From contig JANXWN010000102.1 in the NCBI GenBank assembly GCA_025351125.1, positions 1-9,830 of the forward strand: DNA of 9,830 bases, written 5' to 3'. Under the pieces are notes generated by a model. It was not told the DNA's origin and did not search any database. It saw nothing but the letters and a program-made list of their open reading frames with translations. Origin of the DNA: Caulobacteraceae bacterium. Its GTDB lineage: Bacteria > Pseudomonadota > Alphaproteobacteria > Caulobacterales > Caulobacteraceae. A program made the position numbers and the translations under genes. Shown here piece after piece: positions 1-8,061 of the stretch. The number at the start of each line of letters is the position of its first letter. The first letter of the stretch is position 1.

Positions 1-1854
1 GCCGTCCAGGATTTTCGCTTCAACGCGTCCCACTGGCGGGCCGAATTATCGCCGGGCGCCGCCGCCATCAGCTTGCCGGCGCCGTTGACGGTGTCAGCGA
101 CATCCGGCGCGCGCGCTACTTTTTCGGGGCAGGGGCGAGCCACCGCGTTTTCGCCCCTGTCGGCCGGCGGCGCCGGCACTCTGGCGCTAAGCGGTGGCGG
201 CCTGCCGGCCGTCAAGATCGCCGTAACCAATGCCAGCATTTCGCCCAGCAAGGTCGCGGCGGACATTGTCGCGCAAGGCGAGGTCGATACGCCACTGACC
301 AAATCAGCGCGCGTCACGTTGGCGGGCCATGCCGATTTGCGGGCCGGTCGGGCGCGGTTCGACCTTTCGGGGTGTGCGCCGGTGACGGTGGAGCGAATCG
401 CGCTGAAAGCCAATGCCGTCACGGGCCTGGGCGTGCGGATCTGCCCGGGCGCCGGGCCTCTGATCGAAACCGGATCGTCCGGTTGGCGCTCGCGGGGAGT
501 TTTTGAGGATGCGCGCGGCGATATCGCGGGCGTCATGGTGAAACTGCTGAGAGGGGCCGGAACGTTCGACGCCTCCGGCGCGGCGGCGGGGCCTCGGAAT
601 GCCACGGTAGTTTTGAGCCACGCCCAGGTGGTTGACGCCGCCCCATCGACTAGATTCCGTTCGCTCAATGGCGCCGGCCGCTTTGTGCTGGCTGGTGGCG
701 TCGGCACGGGCGAACTTGCCGTTACCGACGCACGCGGCCACCCGCTGGCGACGCTGGCGCTGCATCACAATTTGGCGACCGGCATTGGTCGGGGGGATAT
801 CGCCATGGCAAGCTTGGTTTTCGCGCCAGGGAGCCTACAACCGGTCGACCTGTCGCCTCTGGCCGCGGTGGTGAGGGGCGCTGACGGCGCCGCGCGATTC
901 GAGGGATGGTTCGCTTGGGCGCCGGGCGTGGCCTTGACCAGCGGCGGTGAAGCGATCGCGACCAATTTCAAATTCCGCAGTCCGCTGGGGCCGGTCACCG
1001 GCCTCAACGCCGATATTCACTTCGTCAGCCTCATGCCTTTGGTGACCGCGCCGGACCAAAATATCAACGTTGGTCAAATTCAGGCGGTCCTGCCGGTCAG
1101 CATCCTGGCGGCGCGCTTCGGATTGGCGGCCGACCGGCTGACCTTGACGACCGCGACGGGCATGATCGCCAAGGGGCATATCCGGCTGGAGCCGATGCAA
1201 ATCGGACTAGGCCCGAATGCGGCTTTTAAGGGCGCGGTGGTTTTCGATCACGTCAATCTTGAAGACATTTTGGCGGCCACCAGCCTGTCGGACACGATCA
1301 AGGCCGATGCGGTGGTCGACGGGCGCATTCCATTCGAGGTCGGCCCCGCGGGGTTAAAAATTGAACAGGGCCGGTTGGCGGCGATCGGACCGGGCCGGCT
1401 TTCTCTATCGCGCCAAGCACTGAACGGCGTCTCCAGCAATGCCCAGACCAGCGCGACCGTGGCGGCGGTCGCGGGAGCTGGAAAGGTGAATTTCGCGGAA
1501 GACCTTGCCTATCAGGCGATGGAAAACTTGGCGTTCGATCAGTTGGATGCGTCGGTCAACAGCCTCGCGGGCGACCGGCTGGGCATGCTGTTTCATATCA
1601 AGGGCCGCCATGATCCGCCCACCCGGCAAAAGGCGTCCATTGCGCTCAGCGATATTATCGGCGGTCACGCCCTCGATAAGCCATTCAACCTTCCATCGGA
1701 CACAAAGATCGACTTGACCCTCGACACGTCGCTCAACTTCGGCGACCTTATGCGGGCGTTGAGTCAGGCTTGGCGCGATAGTTTGAACGCGGGCGACCCG
1801 GCGCGTCGTTCAGGACAGGTTCAGGCTTCGACCCCTAAACCGGGGGCGCAATAA
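1..1854 (+). CDS. ydbH: YdbH family AsmA-like intermembrane phospholipid transport protein (5' end missing)
   Basis: The frame is open from base 1 to the TAA at 1852-1854, giving 617 visible residues; the true start lies left of the window, so the N-terminal membrane anchor cannot be seen. E. coli YdbH is about 880 residues, so roughly the last two thirds is present. The chain is rich in alternating beta-strand sequence, as in the long grooved AsmA-like proteins that bridge the periplasm. The C-terminal family signature is recognisable: a VDGRIPFEV stretch followed by EQGRLAAIGPGRL (bases about 1315-1400), then LDASVNSLAGDRLGMLFHIKGRHDP (about 1540-1620) in two blocks. Family knowledge: YdbH is partly redundant with TamB and YhdP in carrying phospholipid to the outer membrane and works with YnbE and YdbL. 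Both follow immediately here, which strongly supports the call. Only two cysteines are visible, at bases 373-375 and 442-444. Confidence 0.87.
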   Translation, partial: AVQDFRFNASHWRAELSPGAAAISLPAPLTVSATSGARATFSGQGRATAFSPLSAGGAGTLALSGGGLPAVKIAVTNASISPSKVAADIVAQGEVDTPLTKSARVTLAGHADLRAGRARFDLSGCAPVTVERIALKANAVTGLGVRICPGAGPLIETGSSGWRSRGVFEDARGDIAGVMVKLLRGAGTFDASGAAAGPRNATVVLSHAQVVDAAPSTRFRSLNGAGRFVLAGGVGTGELAVTDARGHPLATLALHHNLATGIGRGDIAMASLVFAPGSLQPVDLSPLAAVVRGADGAARFEGWFAWAPGVALTSGGEAIATNFKFRSPLGPVTGLNADIHFVSLMPLVTAPDQNINVGQIQAVLPVSILAARFGLAADRLTLTTATGMIAKGHIRLEPMQIGLGPNAAFKGAVVFDHVNLEDILAATSLSDTIKADAVVDGRIPFEVGPAGLKIEQGRLAAIGPGRLSLSRQALNGVSSNAQTSATVAAVAGAGKVNFAEDLAYQAMENLAFDQLDASVNSLAGDRLGMLFHIKGRHDPPTRQKASIALSDIIGGHALDKPFNLPSDTKIDLTLDTSLNFGDLMRALSQAWRDSLNAGDPARRSGQVQASTPKPGAQ

Positions 1855-1857
1855 GGA
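1853..1857 (+). promoter_or_regulatory. Ribosome binding site for ynbE
   Basis: AAGGA overlaps the ydbH stop codon. It lies only 2 bases from the GTG at 1860 but 8 bases from the TTG at 1866, so it favours the shorter start of the lipoprotein. The overlap suggests translational coupling to ydbH. Confidence 0.5.
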
Positions 1858-1859
1858 AC

Positions 1860-2057
1860 GTGGTTTTGCTAAACAAACGAGATCTAGTGTTGGCGGGATC
1901 GATAGCCGCTCTGCTCACGACCATCGGCGGCTGTGCACCGACGATTAACGTCAAGGTCGCGCCGATCAGCATTTACGCCAAGCTGGACGCTGATATCCGC
2001 ATTAAGCTGGACAAGGAAGTCCAGACCGCGATCCAACAAAACCCCAATCTTTTCTAG
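1860..2057 (+). CDS. ynbE: YnbE family outer-membrane lipoprotein
   Basis: A 65-residue protein starting with GTG, 5 bases after the ydbH stop. Residues 8-24 are a hydrophobic signal segment after the basic K6-R7, ending in a lipobox I22-G23-G24-C25, so Cys25 should be lipidated by the Lgt/Lsp pathway. The mature part is only about 40 residues: NVKVAPISIYAKLDADIRIK looks like a short amphipathic beta strand and it ends NPNLF, close to the C-terminus of E. coli YnbE. Family knowledge: YnbE pairs with YdbH by strand addition and forms the outer-membrane end of the transport bridge. GTG at 1860 is given as the outer bound; TTG at 1866 (residue 3) has better Shine-Dalgarno spacing and yields the same mature protein. 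Its small size and position between ydbH and ydbL make the call firm. Confidence 0.87.
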   Translation: MVLLNKRDLVLAGSIAALLTTIGGCAPTINVKVAPISIYAKLDADIRIKLDKEVQTAIQQNPNLF

Positions 2058-2077
2058 TCCATAGGGCCAGCCATACC

Positions 2078-2425
2078 ATGCGTAACATGCTTCTCGCCGT
2101 TAGTATCTGTCTCGGCTTCGCCGCCGGAGGCGCTATGGCTCAGTCGGCCGGCTCCAAGGCCACGGTGGTCGATGCCAAGGCGGCCGGTCAAGTCGGCGAA
2201 CAGGGCGATGGATTCCTGGGGCTGGTCACCGGCTCGGCGCCGCCGGCGGTCAAGGCCGCCGTCGCCGACATCAACGCCGGTCGCGCTCAGGCCTATAAAG
2301 ACATCGCCGCCAAGACCGGCGTCGCCGAATCGGCGGCGGGCGAGGCCACCGCCCGCCAGCTCGAAGCGCGCGTTCCGTCAGGCGGCTACTTCAAACCGCT
2401 CGACGGCGGTTGGACCAAGAAATAA
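2078..2425 (+). CDS. ydbL: YdbL family periplasmic protein (DUF1318)
   Basis: A 115-residue secreted protein, 20 bases after ynbE in the same operon. Residues 1-21 form a signal peptide (hydrophobic LLAVSICLGFAAGG, likely cleavage AMA|Q). The DUF1318 core covers residues about 59-115: an AVADINAGRAQAYKDIAAKTG block, a helical ATARQLEARVPSG block, and a final GGWTKK, matching the usual pattern of a NxxR/YxxIA helix and a terminal GxW-basic motif. Family knowledge: YdbL acts as a periplasmic helper that stops YnbE from multimerising and promotes the YdbH-YnbE complex. Residues 22-58 are a low-complexity Ala/Gly/Lys linker. ATG 2078 is preferred over ATG 2087 because it gives a complete signal peptide with an Arg at position 2. 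A purine-rich GGG lies 11-13 bases upstream. Confidence 0.87.
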   Translation: MRNMLLAVSICLGFAAGGAMAQSAGSKATVVDAKAAGQVGEQGDGFLGLVTGSAPPAVKAAVADINAGRAQAYKDIAAKTGVAESAAGEATARQLEARVPSGGYFKPLDGGWTKK

Positions 2426-2440
2426 ACAGAGAGTTTGCTG

Positions 2441-2581
2441 CCCTCCCCGTATGGAGAGGGTGGATTGGCGCGCGGCCCCACGACGGGCGGGCAACGCCTC
2501 TTCATAATCAGCAGTCCTCGCTCCGCCCGACTTCGCCACGCCGGTCGCTAAGCGATTCGACCATCCCCGTGAAGGGGAGGG
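2441..2581. repeat. Intergenic palindromic repeat element with hairpin ends
   Basis: An element of about 141 bases bounded by imperfect inverted copies of a CCCTCCCC unit. The left end, CCCTCCCC-GTAT-GGAGAGGG (2441-2460), folds to an 8-position stem with one mismatch. The right end (2561-2581) folds as CCATCCCC-GTGAA-GGGGAGGG with one mismatch. The similarity runs about 28 bases inward from each end. GC-rich elements of this type are common between alphaproteobacterial genes and behave like non-autonomous mobile or REP-like repeats. It sits between the convergent ydbL and queD, and its right end encodes the queD tail. The hairpins could also stop transcription, but no T tract follows them. 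Confidence 0.7.
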
Positions 2582-2949
2582 AGGTCGTAGGCGCAGCTCT
2601 CGCCCACCGTCGGCCGGGAGACGACGATGCGGTATAGGCTGGAAAACCCAGGTTGCAACCGCGCCGCAAACCAGGCGCACAGCGCTTCGAGGGTCGGGCT
2701 TTCCAGCCCGGGGTGATCATTGAGCATGGAGTGGTCGAGTTCCTCCGCGGCCGCTTTCAGCGCTTGATCTAGCCGCGCCAAGTCGTCCACCCAGCCGACC
2801 GGCGCGACGGCGGGGCCGCGCAACGTCGCCTCCACCCGAAACGAATGGCCGTGCAGCCGGGTGTAGGGGCCGTCTTTGGGACCGCCCGGCAGGCGATGAG
2901 CGGCGTCGAAGGCCGCGACCTTCGTGATGTGGTAAATCCGTGGGGTCAT
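2548..2949 (-). CDS. queD: QueD-like 6-carboxytetrahydropterin synthase homologue lacking expected catalytic residues
   Basis: A 133-residue T-fold protein of the PTPS/QueD family. QueD converts dihydroneopterin triphosphate to 6-carboxy-tetrahydropterin, the first committed step to preQ0. Seen: FDAAHRLPG (residues 14-22) and LHGHSF (32-37) supply the zinc histidines H18, H33 and H35; LDH (71-73) supplies the Asp/His pair; SPTLEAL (84-90) matches the family. Odd: the usual C-x3-HGH cysteine is Tyr29, and the KET glutamate near the C-terminus (E. coli Glu110) aligns with Pro113. No other cysteine lies before residue 91. The native C-terminus appears to be near SCAY (118-121); residues 123-133 and the stop are read from the repeat element. 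It lies 24 bases after queE in a queCED run, which supports a role in queuosine synthesis. It may be an alternative subfamily rather than a dead enzyme. No clear Shine-Dalgarno is seen. Confidence 0.85.
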   Translation of the reverse strand: MTPRIYHITKVAAFDAAHRLPGGPKDGPYTRLHGHSFRVEATLRGPAVAPVGWVDDLARLDQALKAAAEELDHSMLNDHPGLESPTLEALCAWFAARLQPGFSSLYRIVVSRPTVGESCAYDLPPLHGDGRIA

Positions 2950-2973
2950 GGGACTTTTGTTTGGCGGTCCGCG

Positions 2974-3606
2974 TTACGGCAGGCCGAGATATTTGTGGGT
3001 CTGCACACTTAAACGCCAAGCAGGGTTGGCAAGGCAATAGGCGACGGCCGCCTTTGTCGCCGCCTCGCGGTTTGGGCCGTCCATTGGTTGCAGGAAAAAC
3101 CGTTCGAAATCGAGGCCCAGAAACCGCGCCGGATCGACCCCGGGTTGGGGGTAGACCAACTTGAGCTCTTGCCCGCGGGTCTGCGCTAGCGGCGCGTCGG
3201 CCTTGGGGCTGACGCAAATCCATTCGATCCCGGCCGGGGCGGCCAGGGTGCCGTTGGTTTCGACGGCGATCGCAAATCCTTCGTCGTGCAGCGCGTCGAT
3301 CAGTGGCGCATCGAGCTGCAGTAGAGGCTCCCCGCCGGTACACACCACCAGACGCCCCAAGCGCGTGCCGGTCCATGCCCCGGCGACGGCGCGCGCCAGG
3401 TCTGCCGGCGACACGAATTTTCCCCCGCCCACGCCATCGACGCCGACAAAATCGGTGTCGCAAAACGTGCATACCGCGCCGGCGCGATCCTGCTCGCGAC
3501 CGGACCAAAGATTGCAGCCGGCGAAGCGGCAAAACACTGCCGCGCGGCCCGCCTGTCCACCTTCGCCCTGCAAGGTCAAAAAGATTTCCTTGACCGAATA
3601 GGTCAC
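2974..3606 (-). CDS. queE: 7-carboxy-7-deazaguanine synthase (radical SAM)
   Basis: 210 residues from GTG at 3606. QueE uses S-adenosylmethionine and a 4Fe-4S cluster to contract 6-carboxy-tetrahydropterin to 7-carboxy-7-deazaguanine, with Mg2+. Seen: [15 protein letters not shown] at the N-terminus (residues 2-15), the family's substrate-binding start; the cluster motif C31-x14-C46-x2-C49 in the expanded spacing typical of QueE; TGGEPLLQ (90-97) for SAM binding; VETNGT (115-120); CVSPKA (131-136); and the terminal QTHKYLGLP. The GTG is chosen because the family begins right at this TYSVKEIF block and because it overlaps the queC stop as GTGA (3603-3606), a usual translational-coupling arrangement. 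An in-frame ATG at 3699 would add 31 residues unlike the family and bury the start deep inside queC. Confidence 0.93.
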   Translation of the reverse strand: MTYSVKEIFLTLQGEGGQAGRAAVFCRFAGCNLWSGREQDRAGAVCTFCDTDFVGVDGVGGGKFVSPADLARAVAGAWTGTRLGRLVVCTGGEPLLQLDAPLIDALHDEGFAIAVETNGTLAAPAGIEWICVSPKADAPLAQTRGQELKLVYPQPGVDPARFLGLDFERFFLQPMDGPNREAATKAAVAYCLANPAWRLSVQTHKYLGLP

Positions 3607-4340
3607 GCCGTGTGCGCCGGTCGGCCCAGCCCGATCCATTGTTCCCAGCCCTCGCCGCGCAATAGGCAGGCTGGGCAAGCGCCACAACCCACACCCCATT
3701 CATGGCGTTGGTCGCGCACGCCAAGATAACAGGTGTGGCTGTGTTCGATGGTAATATCGATCAAATCGTCGCCACCGATCGCCCGCGCCATGCCCCAAGT
3801 CTGCGCTTTGGTCTTGGTCATTAACGGCGTGAGGATCACGAAATCGCGCTCCATGCCCAGATTGAGCGCCGTTTCCACGGCGTCGAGCGTCGCGCGGCGG
3901 CAATCGGGATAGCCGGAATAGTCGGTCTCGCACATGCCGCCGATGATCGAGCCCAAGCCGCGCCGGTCGGCGATCGCCGCCGCGTAGGTCAGGAACACCA
4001 GATTGCGGCCCGGGACATAGGTCGAGGGCAGACCTCGCTTGGTCATTTCGATCACTCGCCCACTGGTCAAGGCGGTGTCGCCGATCGCCCCGAAGGCGTG
4101 GATGTCGAGCAACCAGTCTTCGCCCAAGCGCGGGGCCCAGTGCGGGAATCGGTCGGTCAGCGCCGCGCGCACGGCGACGCGCGCGTCCAACTCCACGGCG
4201 TGGCGCTGGCCGTAGTCGAAACCGACCGTCTCGACCACGGCGAAGCGCTGCAACGCCCACGCCAGACAGAGGGTCGAATCCTGGCCGCCGGAAAACAGCA
4301 CCAAAGCGCCCCCCGCGGGGGCTGAGAACGCGATCGCCAT
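3603..4340 (-). CDS. queC: 7-cyano-7-deazaguanine (preQ0) synthase
   Basis: 245 residues, slightly above the usual 220-235. QueC is an ATP-dependent ligase that adenylates 7-carboxy-7-deazaguanine and converts it with ammonia to preQ0. Seen: the PP-loop SGGQDST (17-23) for ATP; FDYGQRH (41-47); YVPGRN (108-113); GSIIGG (130-135) with a YSGYPDCR block (141-148); and the zinc-binding cysteines C204, C219, C222 and C225 (the latter three in CGACPAC). All key residues are present. It is the first of three que genes in a row and overlaps queE by 4 bases. It starts 56 bases after the monooxygenase stop, so it could share that transcript. No strong Shine-Dalgarno precedes the ATG, and that gap shows no riboswitch that I can recognise. 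Confidence 0.95.
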   Translation of the reverse strand: MAIAFSAPAGGALVLFSGGQDSTLCLAWALQRFAVVETVGFDYGQRHAVELDARVAVRAALTDRFPHWAPRLGEDWLLDIHAFGAIGDTALTSGRVIEMTKRGLPSTYVPGRNLVFLTYAAAIADRRGLGSIIGGMCETDYSGYPDCRRATLDAVETALNLGMERDFVILTPLMTKTKAQTWGMARAIGGDDLIDITIEHSHTCYLGVRDQRHEWGVGCGACPACLLRGEGWEQWIGLGRPAHTA

Positions 4341-4396
4341 TCGCCGCTTCTACACCGACCCTCGCGTTTGCGGAATGACGCGCCGCGCGTGGGCCG

Positions 4397-6193
4397 CTAG
4401 CTGAATCGCAAGCCCTCCATCGCGCCGTCGGAACGCCAGCGGCGGACGAGATCGTAAAACGCCACTGGCCCTGGACCGTACTGCCCATCGAACAAGCCGA
4501 CGCGGGCGCTCGCGGCGCCCTCGCCGTTGTAATAGCCCGGCGTGCAGTCGATCCGAAACTGCAGGTTTTGCACGGCCGAGGCGCGGATGGTCTCGACCCA
4601 CCGCGTCTCGGCCTCCGCGGTCGGCTCGATGGTTTGCGCTTGACGCTGATCGGCGTGGGCGATCACCGCGACGATGTGTCGGGCTTGTTCGTCGAGCATG
4701 TGCGGGAAGTTGACCGTCAGAGCGTTCTGCGTGACGCCCATGTGAAAACAGTTGGGAAAACCGTGGCTGTAAAAGCCGTGCAGGGTTTTAAAGCCGTCCG
4801 ACCATTTCTCGCTCAAGGTCAAACCGTCCCGCCCGTGGACTTCGAACCCGGCGCGGCGGGTATAGGCGGTGCCGACCTCAAAGCCAGTGGCGAAAATTAT
4901 GCAATCGACGGGGTATTCCACGCCGTCGAACACCAAGCCGGTCTCGGTGACCCGATCGACGCCACGCCCGTCGGTATCGACCAAGGTGACGTTAGGCCGA
5001 TTGAACGTCGGCAGATAATCGTCGTTGAAGGTCGGCCGTTTGCAAAACTGCCGATACCACGGTTTCAGCGCCTCGGCCGTCTTGGGATCATCGACCAGCG
5101 CATCGACGCGCGCGCGCACCTGATTCATCTTGTTAAAATCGGCCAGTTCGAACTGCCGCGCCATCTCGTCGGGCGACAAAGTAGGCCCCGAGCGAAAGGC
5201 CGCTTTGGAGATCAGGCTGCGGATGATGTCGGTCCAGCCGTCGCTGACCAGATCAACCTCCTGTTGCCCGCCGCTCACCAGGATGTTGAAATTATCCATC
5301 CGTTGTTTCTGCCACCCGGGGGCGAGCGTTTCCACCCAATCGGGATCGGTCGGCCGATTGCCGCGGACGTCGACCGAGGACGGCGTGCGTTGGAAGACAT
5401 AAAGATGTTTGGCGTCGCGCCCCAGATACGGCACGCACTGCACGGCCGTGGCGCCGGTGCCGATCACCGCCACGCGCTTGTCGGCGAGCTTGTCCATCCC
5501 GCCCGACGAATCGCCGCCGGTATAGGCATAGTCCCAGCGGCTGGTGTGAAAGCTATGGCCTTTGAAGCGCGCGATGCCGGGTATGCCGGGCAATTTGGGC
5601 CGATTGAGCGGCCCGTTGGACATCACCACATAGCGCGCCTTGATGCGATCGTCGCGCTGCGTCGTGACCAGCCATCGGTGCTCGTCGTCAAGCCAGGTGA
5701 GGGCTGATATTTCGGTTTGAAAACAGGCGTCCTTATAGAGATCGAACGTCTCGCCGATCCGCCGGGCGTGAGCGCGGATCTCGGCGGCATAGCTGTATTT
5801 CTCCTTGGGAACGAAGCCGGTCTCCTCCAGCAGGGGCAAATAGACATAAGCCTCGACGTCGCATTGCGCGCCCGGATAGCGGTTCCAGTACCAAGTGCCG
5901 CCAAAATCGCCGCCCTTTTCGATGATGCGAATATCGCGCACCCCGGCCTCGCGCAGTCGCGCCGCCGCCATCAGGCCGCCGAAGCCGCCGCCGATCACCA
6001 CCACGTCGACCGTATCGGTCAGCGGCGCGCGGCTAAATCCCGGCTCGACGTAAGGGTCGTCGATGTAACGACTAAAATCGCCCTTGGGCTCGACATATTG
6101 GGCAATGGCGTCGGGCCGCAGCCGACGATCGCGTTCCAGGCGATATTTTTCGCGCAGGGCGTTGGGATCAAAATCCAGCGTGTCGGCGCTCAT
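4397..6193 (-). CDS. Type I Baeyer-Villiger flavin monooxygenase
   Basis: 598 residues; expected to bind FAD and NADPH and insert oxygen next to a ketone to give an ester or lactone in the cytosol. Seen: FAD Rossmann motif GGGFGG (68-73); [14 protein letters not shown] (99-112), whose final Asp is the conserved active-site Asp; the Baeyer-Villiger fingerprint [12 protein letters not shown] (210-221, FxGxxxHxxxW[P/D]); NADPH Rossmann motif GTGATA (245-250); FQRTP (267-271); CKRP (384-387), holding the likely catalytic Arg386; and FATGFE (434-439). The N-terminal extension of about 60 residues places it with the longer members (about 600 residues, as in steroid- or cyclopentadecanone-type enzymes) rather than the 540-residue cyclohexanone type. 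The substrate cannot be read from sequence. ATG 6193 has a GGGAG Shine-Dalgarno 7 bases upstream (6201-6205). It diverges from ettA and leads into queC. Confidence 0.93.
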   Translation of the reverse strand: MSADTLDFDPNALREKYRLERDRRLRPDAIAQYVEPKGDFSRYIDDPYVEPGFSRAPLTDTVDVVVIGGGFGGLMAAARLREAGVRDIRIIEKGGDFGGTWYWNRYPGAQCDVEAYVYLPLLEETGFVPKEKYSYAAEIRAHARRIGETFDLYKDACFQTEISALTWLDDEHRWLVTTQRDDRIKARYVVMSNGPLNRPKLPGIPGIARFKGHSFHTSRWDYAYTGGDSSGGMDKLADKRVAVIGTGATAVQCVPYLGRDAKHLYVFQRTPSSVDVRGNRPTDPDWVETLAPGWQKQRMDNFNILVSGGQQEVDLVSDGWTDIIRSLISKAAFRSGPTLSPDEMARQFELADFNKMNQVRARVDALVDDPKTAEALKPWYRQFCKRPTFNDDYLPTFNRPNVTLVDTDGRGVDRVTETGLVFDGVEYPVDCIIFATGFEVGTAYTRRAGFEVHGRDGLTLSEKWSDGFKTLHGFYSHGFPNCFHMGVTQNALTVNFPHMLDEQARHIVAVIAHADQRQAQTIEPTAEAETRWVETIRASAVQNLQFRIDCTPGYYNGEGAASARVGLFDGQYGPGPVAFYDLVRRWRSDGAMEGLRFS

Positions 6194-6225
6194 CGGCGTT
6201 CTCCCATCCTCCGCGGGTTCGAGGA

Positions 6226-6250
6226 AGGATCACCACTATAAGCCGATCCT
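6226..6250 (-). promoter_or_regulatory. Monooxygenase promoter -10 box inside an inverted repeat
   Basis: On the minus strand TATAGT (6240-6235) is a good sigma70-type -10 box, giving a leader of about 35 bases to the ATG at 6193. It is centred within a perfect inverted repeat AGGATC-N13-GATCCT (6226-6231 and 6245-6250). No good -35 hexamer is seen 16-18 bases upstream. A repressor-type operator over the -10 is a plausible reading, as monooxygenase genes are often controlled by TetR- or GntR-type regulators, but no regulator gene is in the window. Confidence 0.45.
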
Positions 6251-6299
6251 CGCGGTCGGCGCGAGCCGCGTTTTGAGCTTCGACTTGGTCCTCCGCGCA

Positions 6300-6328
6300 T
6301 TGCTTAAACGCCCCCGCCTCGCTATGTC
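6300..6328 (+). promoter_or_regulatory. Possible ettA promoter
   Basis: TTGCTT (6300-6305) and TATGTC (6323-6328) are separated by 17 bases, each matching the sigma70 consensus at about half the positions. Placed about 45 bases before the ettA start. Weak on sequence alone; it is the best candidate in this 183-base divergent region. Confidence 0.3.
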
Positions 6329-6376
6329 CCGCGCCTGATTTCCCCCCATTGCTTTTCAACCTCCAGCGGAGCGCCG

Positions 6377-8038
<1,662 letters not shown>

Positions 8039-8039
8039 A

Positions 8040-8050
8040 GCGTTCGACGC
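8040..8050 (-). terminator. Weak hairpin between convergent genes
   Basis: GCGT-CGA-ACGC on the minus strand, followed by TTTAT (8039-8035), sits 11 bases past the stop of the hypothetical gene and overlaps the ettA stop region. The 4-bp stem is short, so this is a tentative terminator for the minus-strand gene only. Confidence 0.25.
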
Positions 8051-8061
8051 GGCGGCGCATT

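Noticed and set aside
2410..2720. Short open frames inside the ydbL/queD junction on both strands
   Set aside because: They are readings of the repeat element and the queD end with no start signals.
2974..3699. Longer queE start at ATG 3699
   Set aside because: The 31 extra residues do not resemble QueE and would overlap queC by about 97 bases. GTG 3606 fits the family start and the GTGA overlap.
2717..3724. 335-codon minus-strand frame spanning queE and parts of queD and queC
   Set aside because: It is an off-frame reading of three intact genes; the product is Arg/Gly-rich noise, apart from stretches that are frame-shifted copies of the real proteins.
4341..4396. preQ1 riboswitch ahead of queC
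   Set aside because: I looked for the short stem, A-rich tail and pseudoknot typical of preQ1-I, and nothing convincing is present in the 56-base gap.
4568..5707. 379-codon plus-strand open frame opposite the monooxygenase
   Set aside because: It lies wholly within the well-supported monooxygenase gene on the other strand, and its composition is typical of antisense reading.
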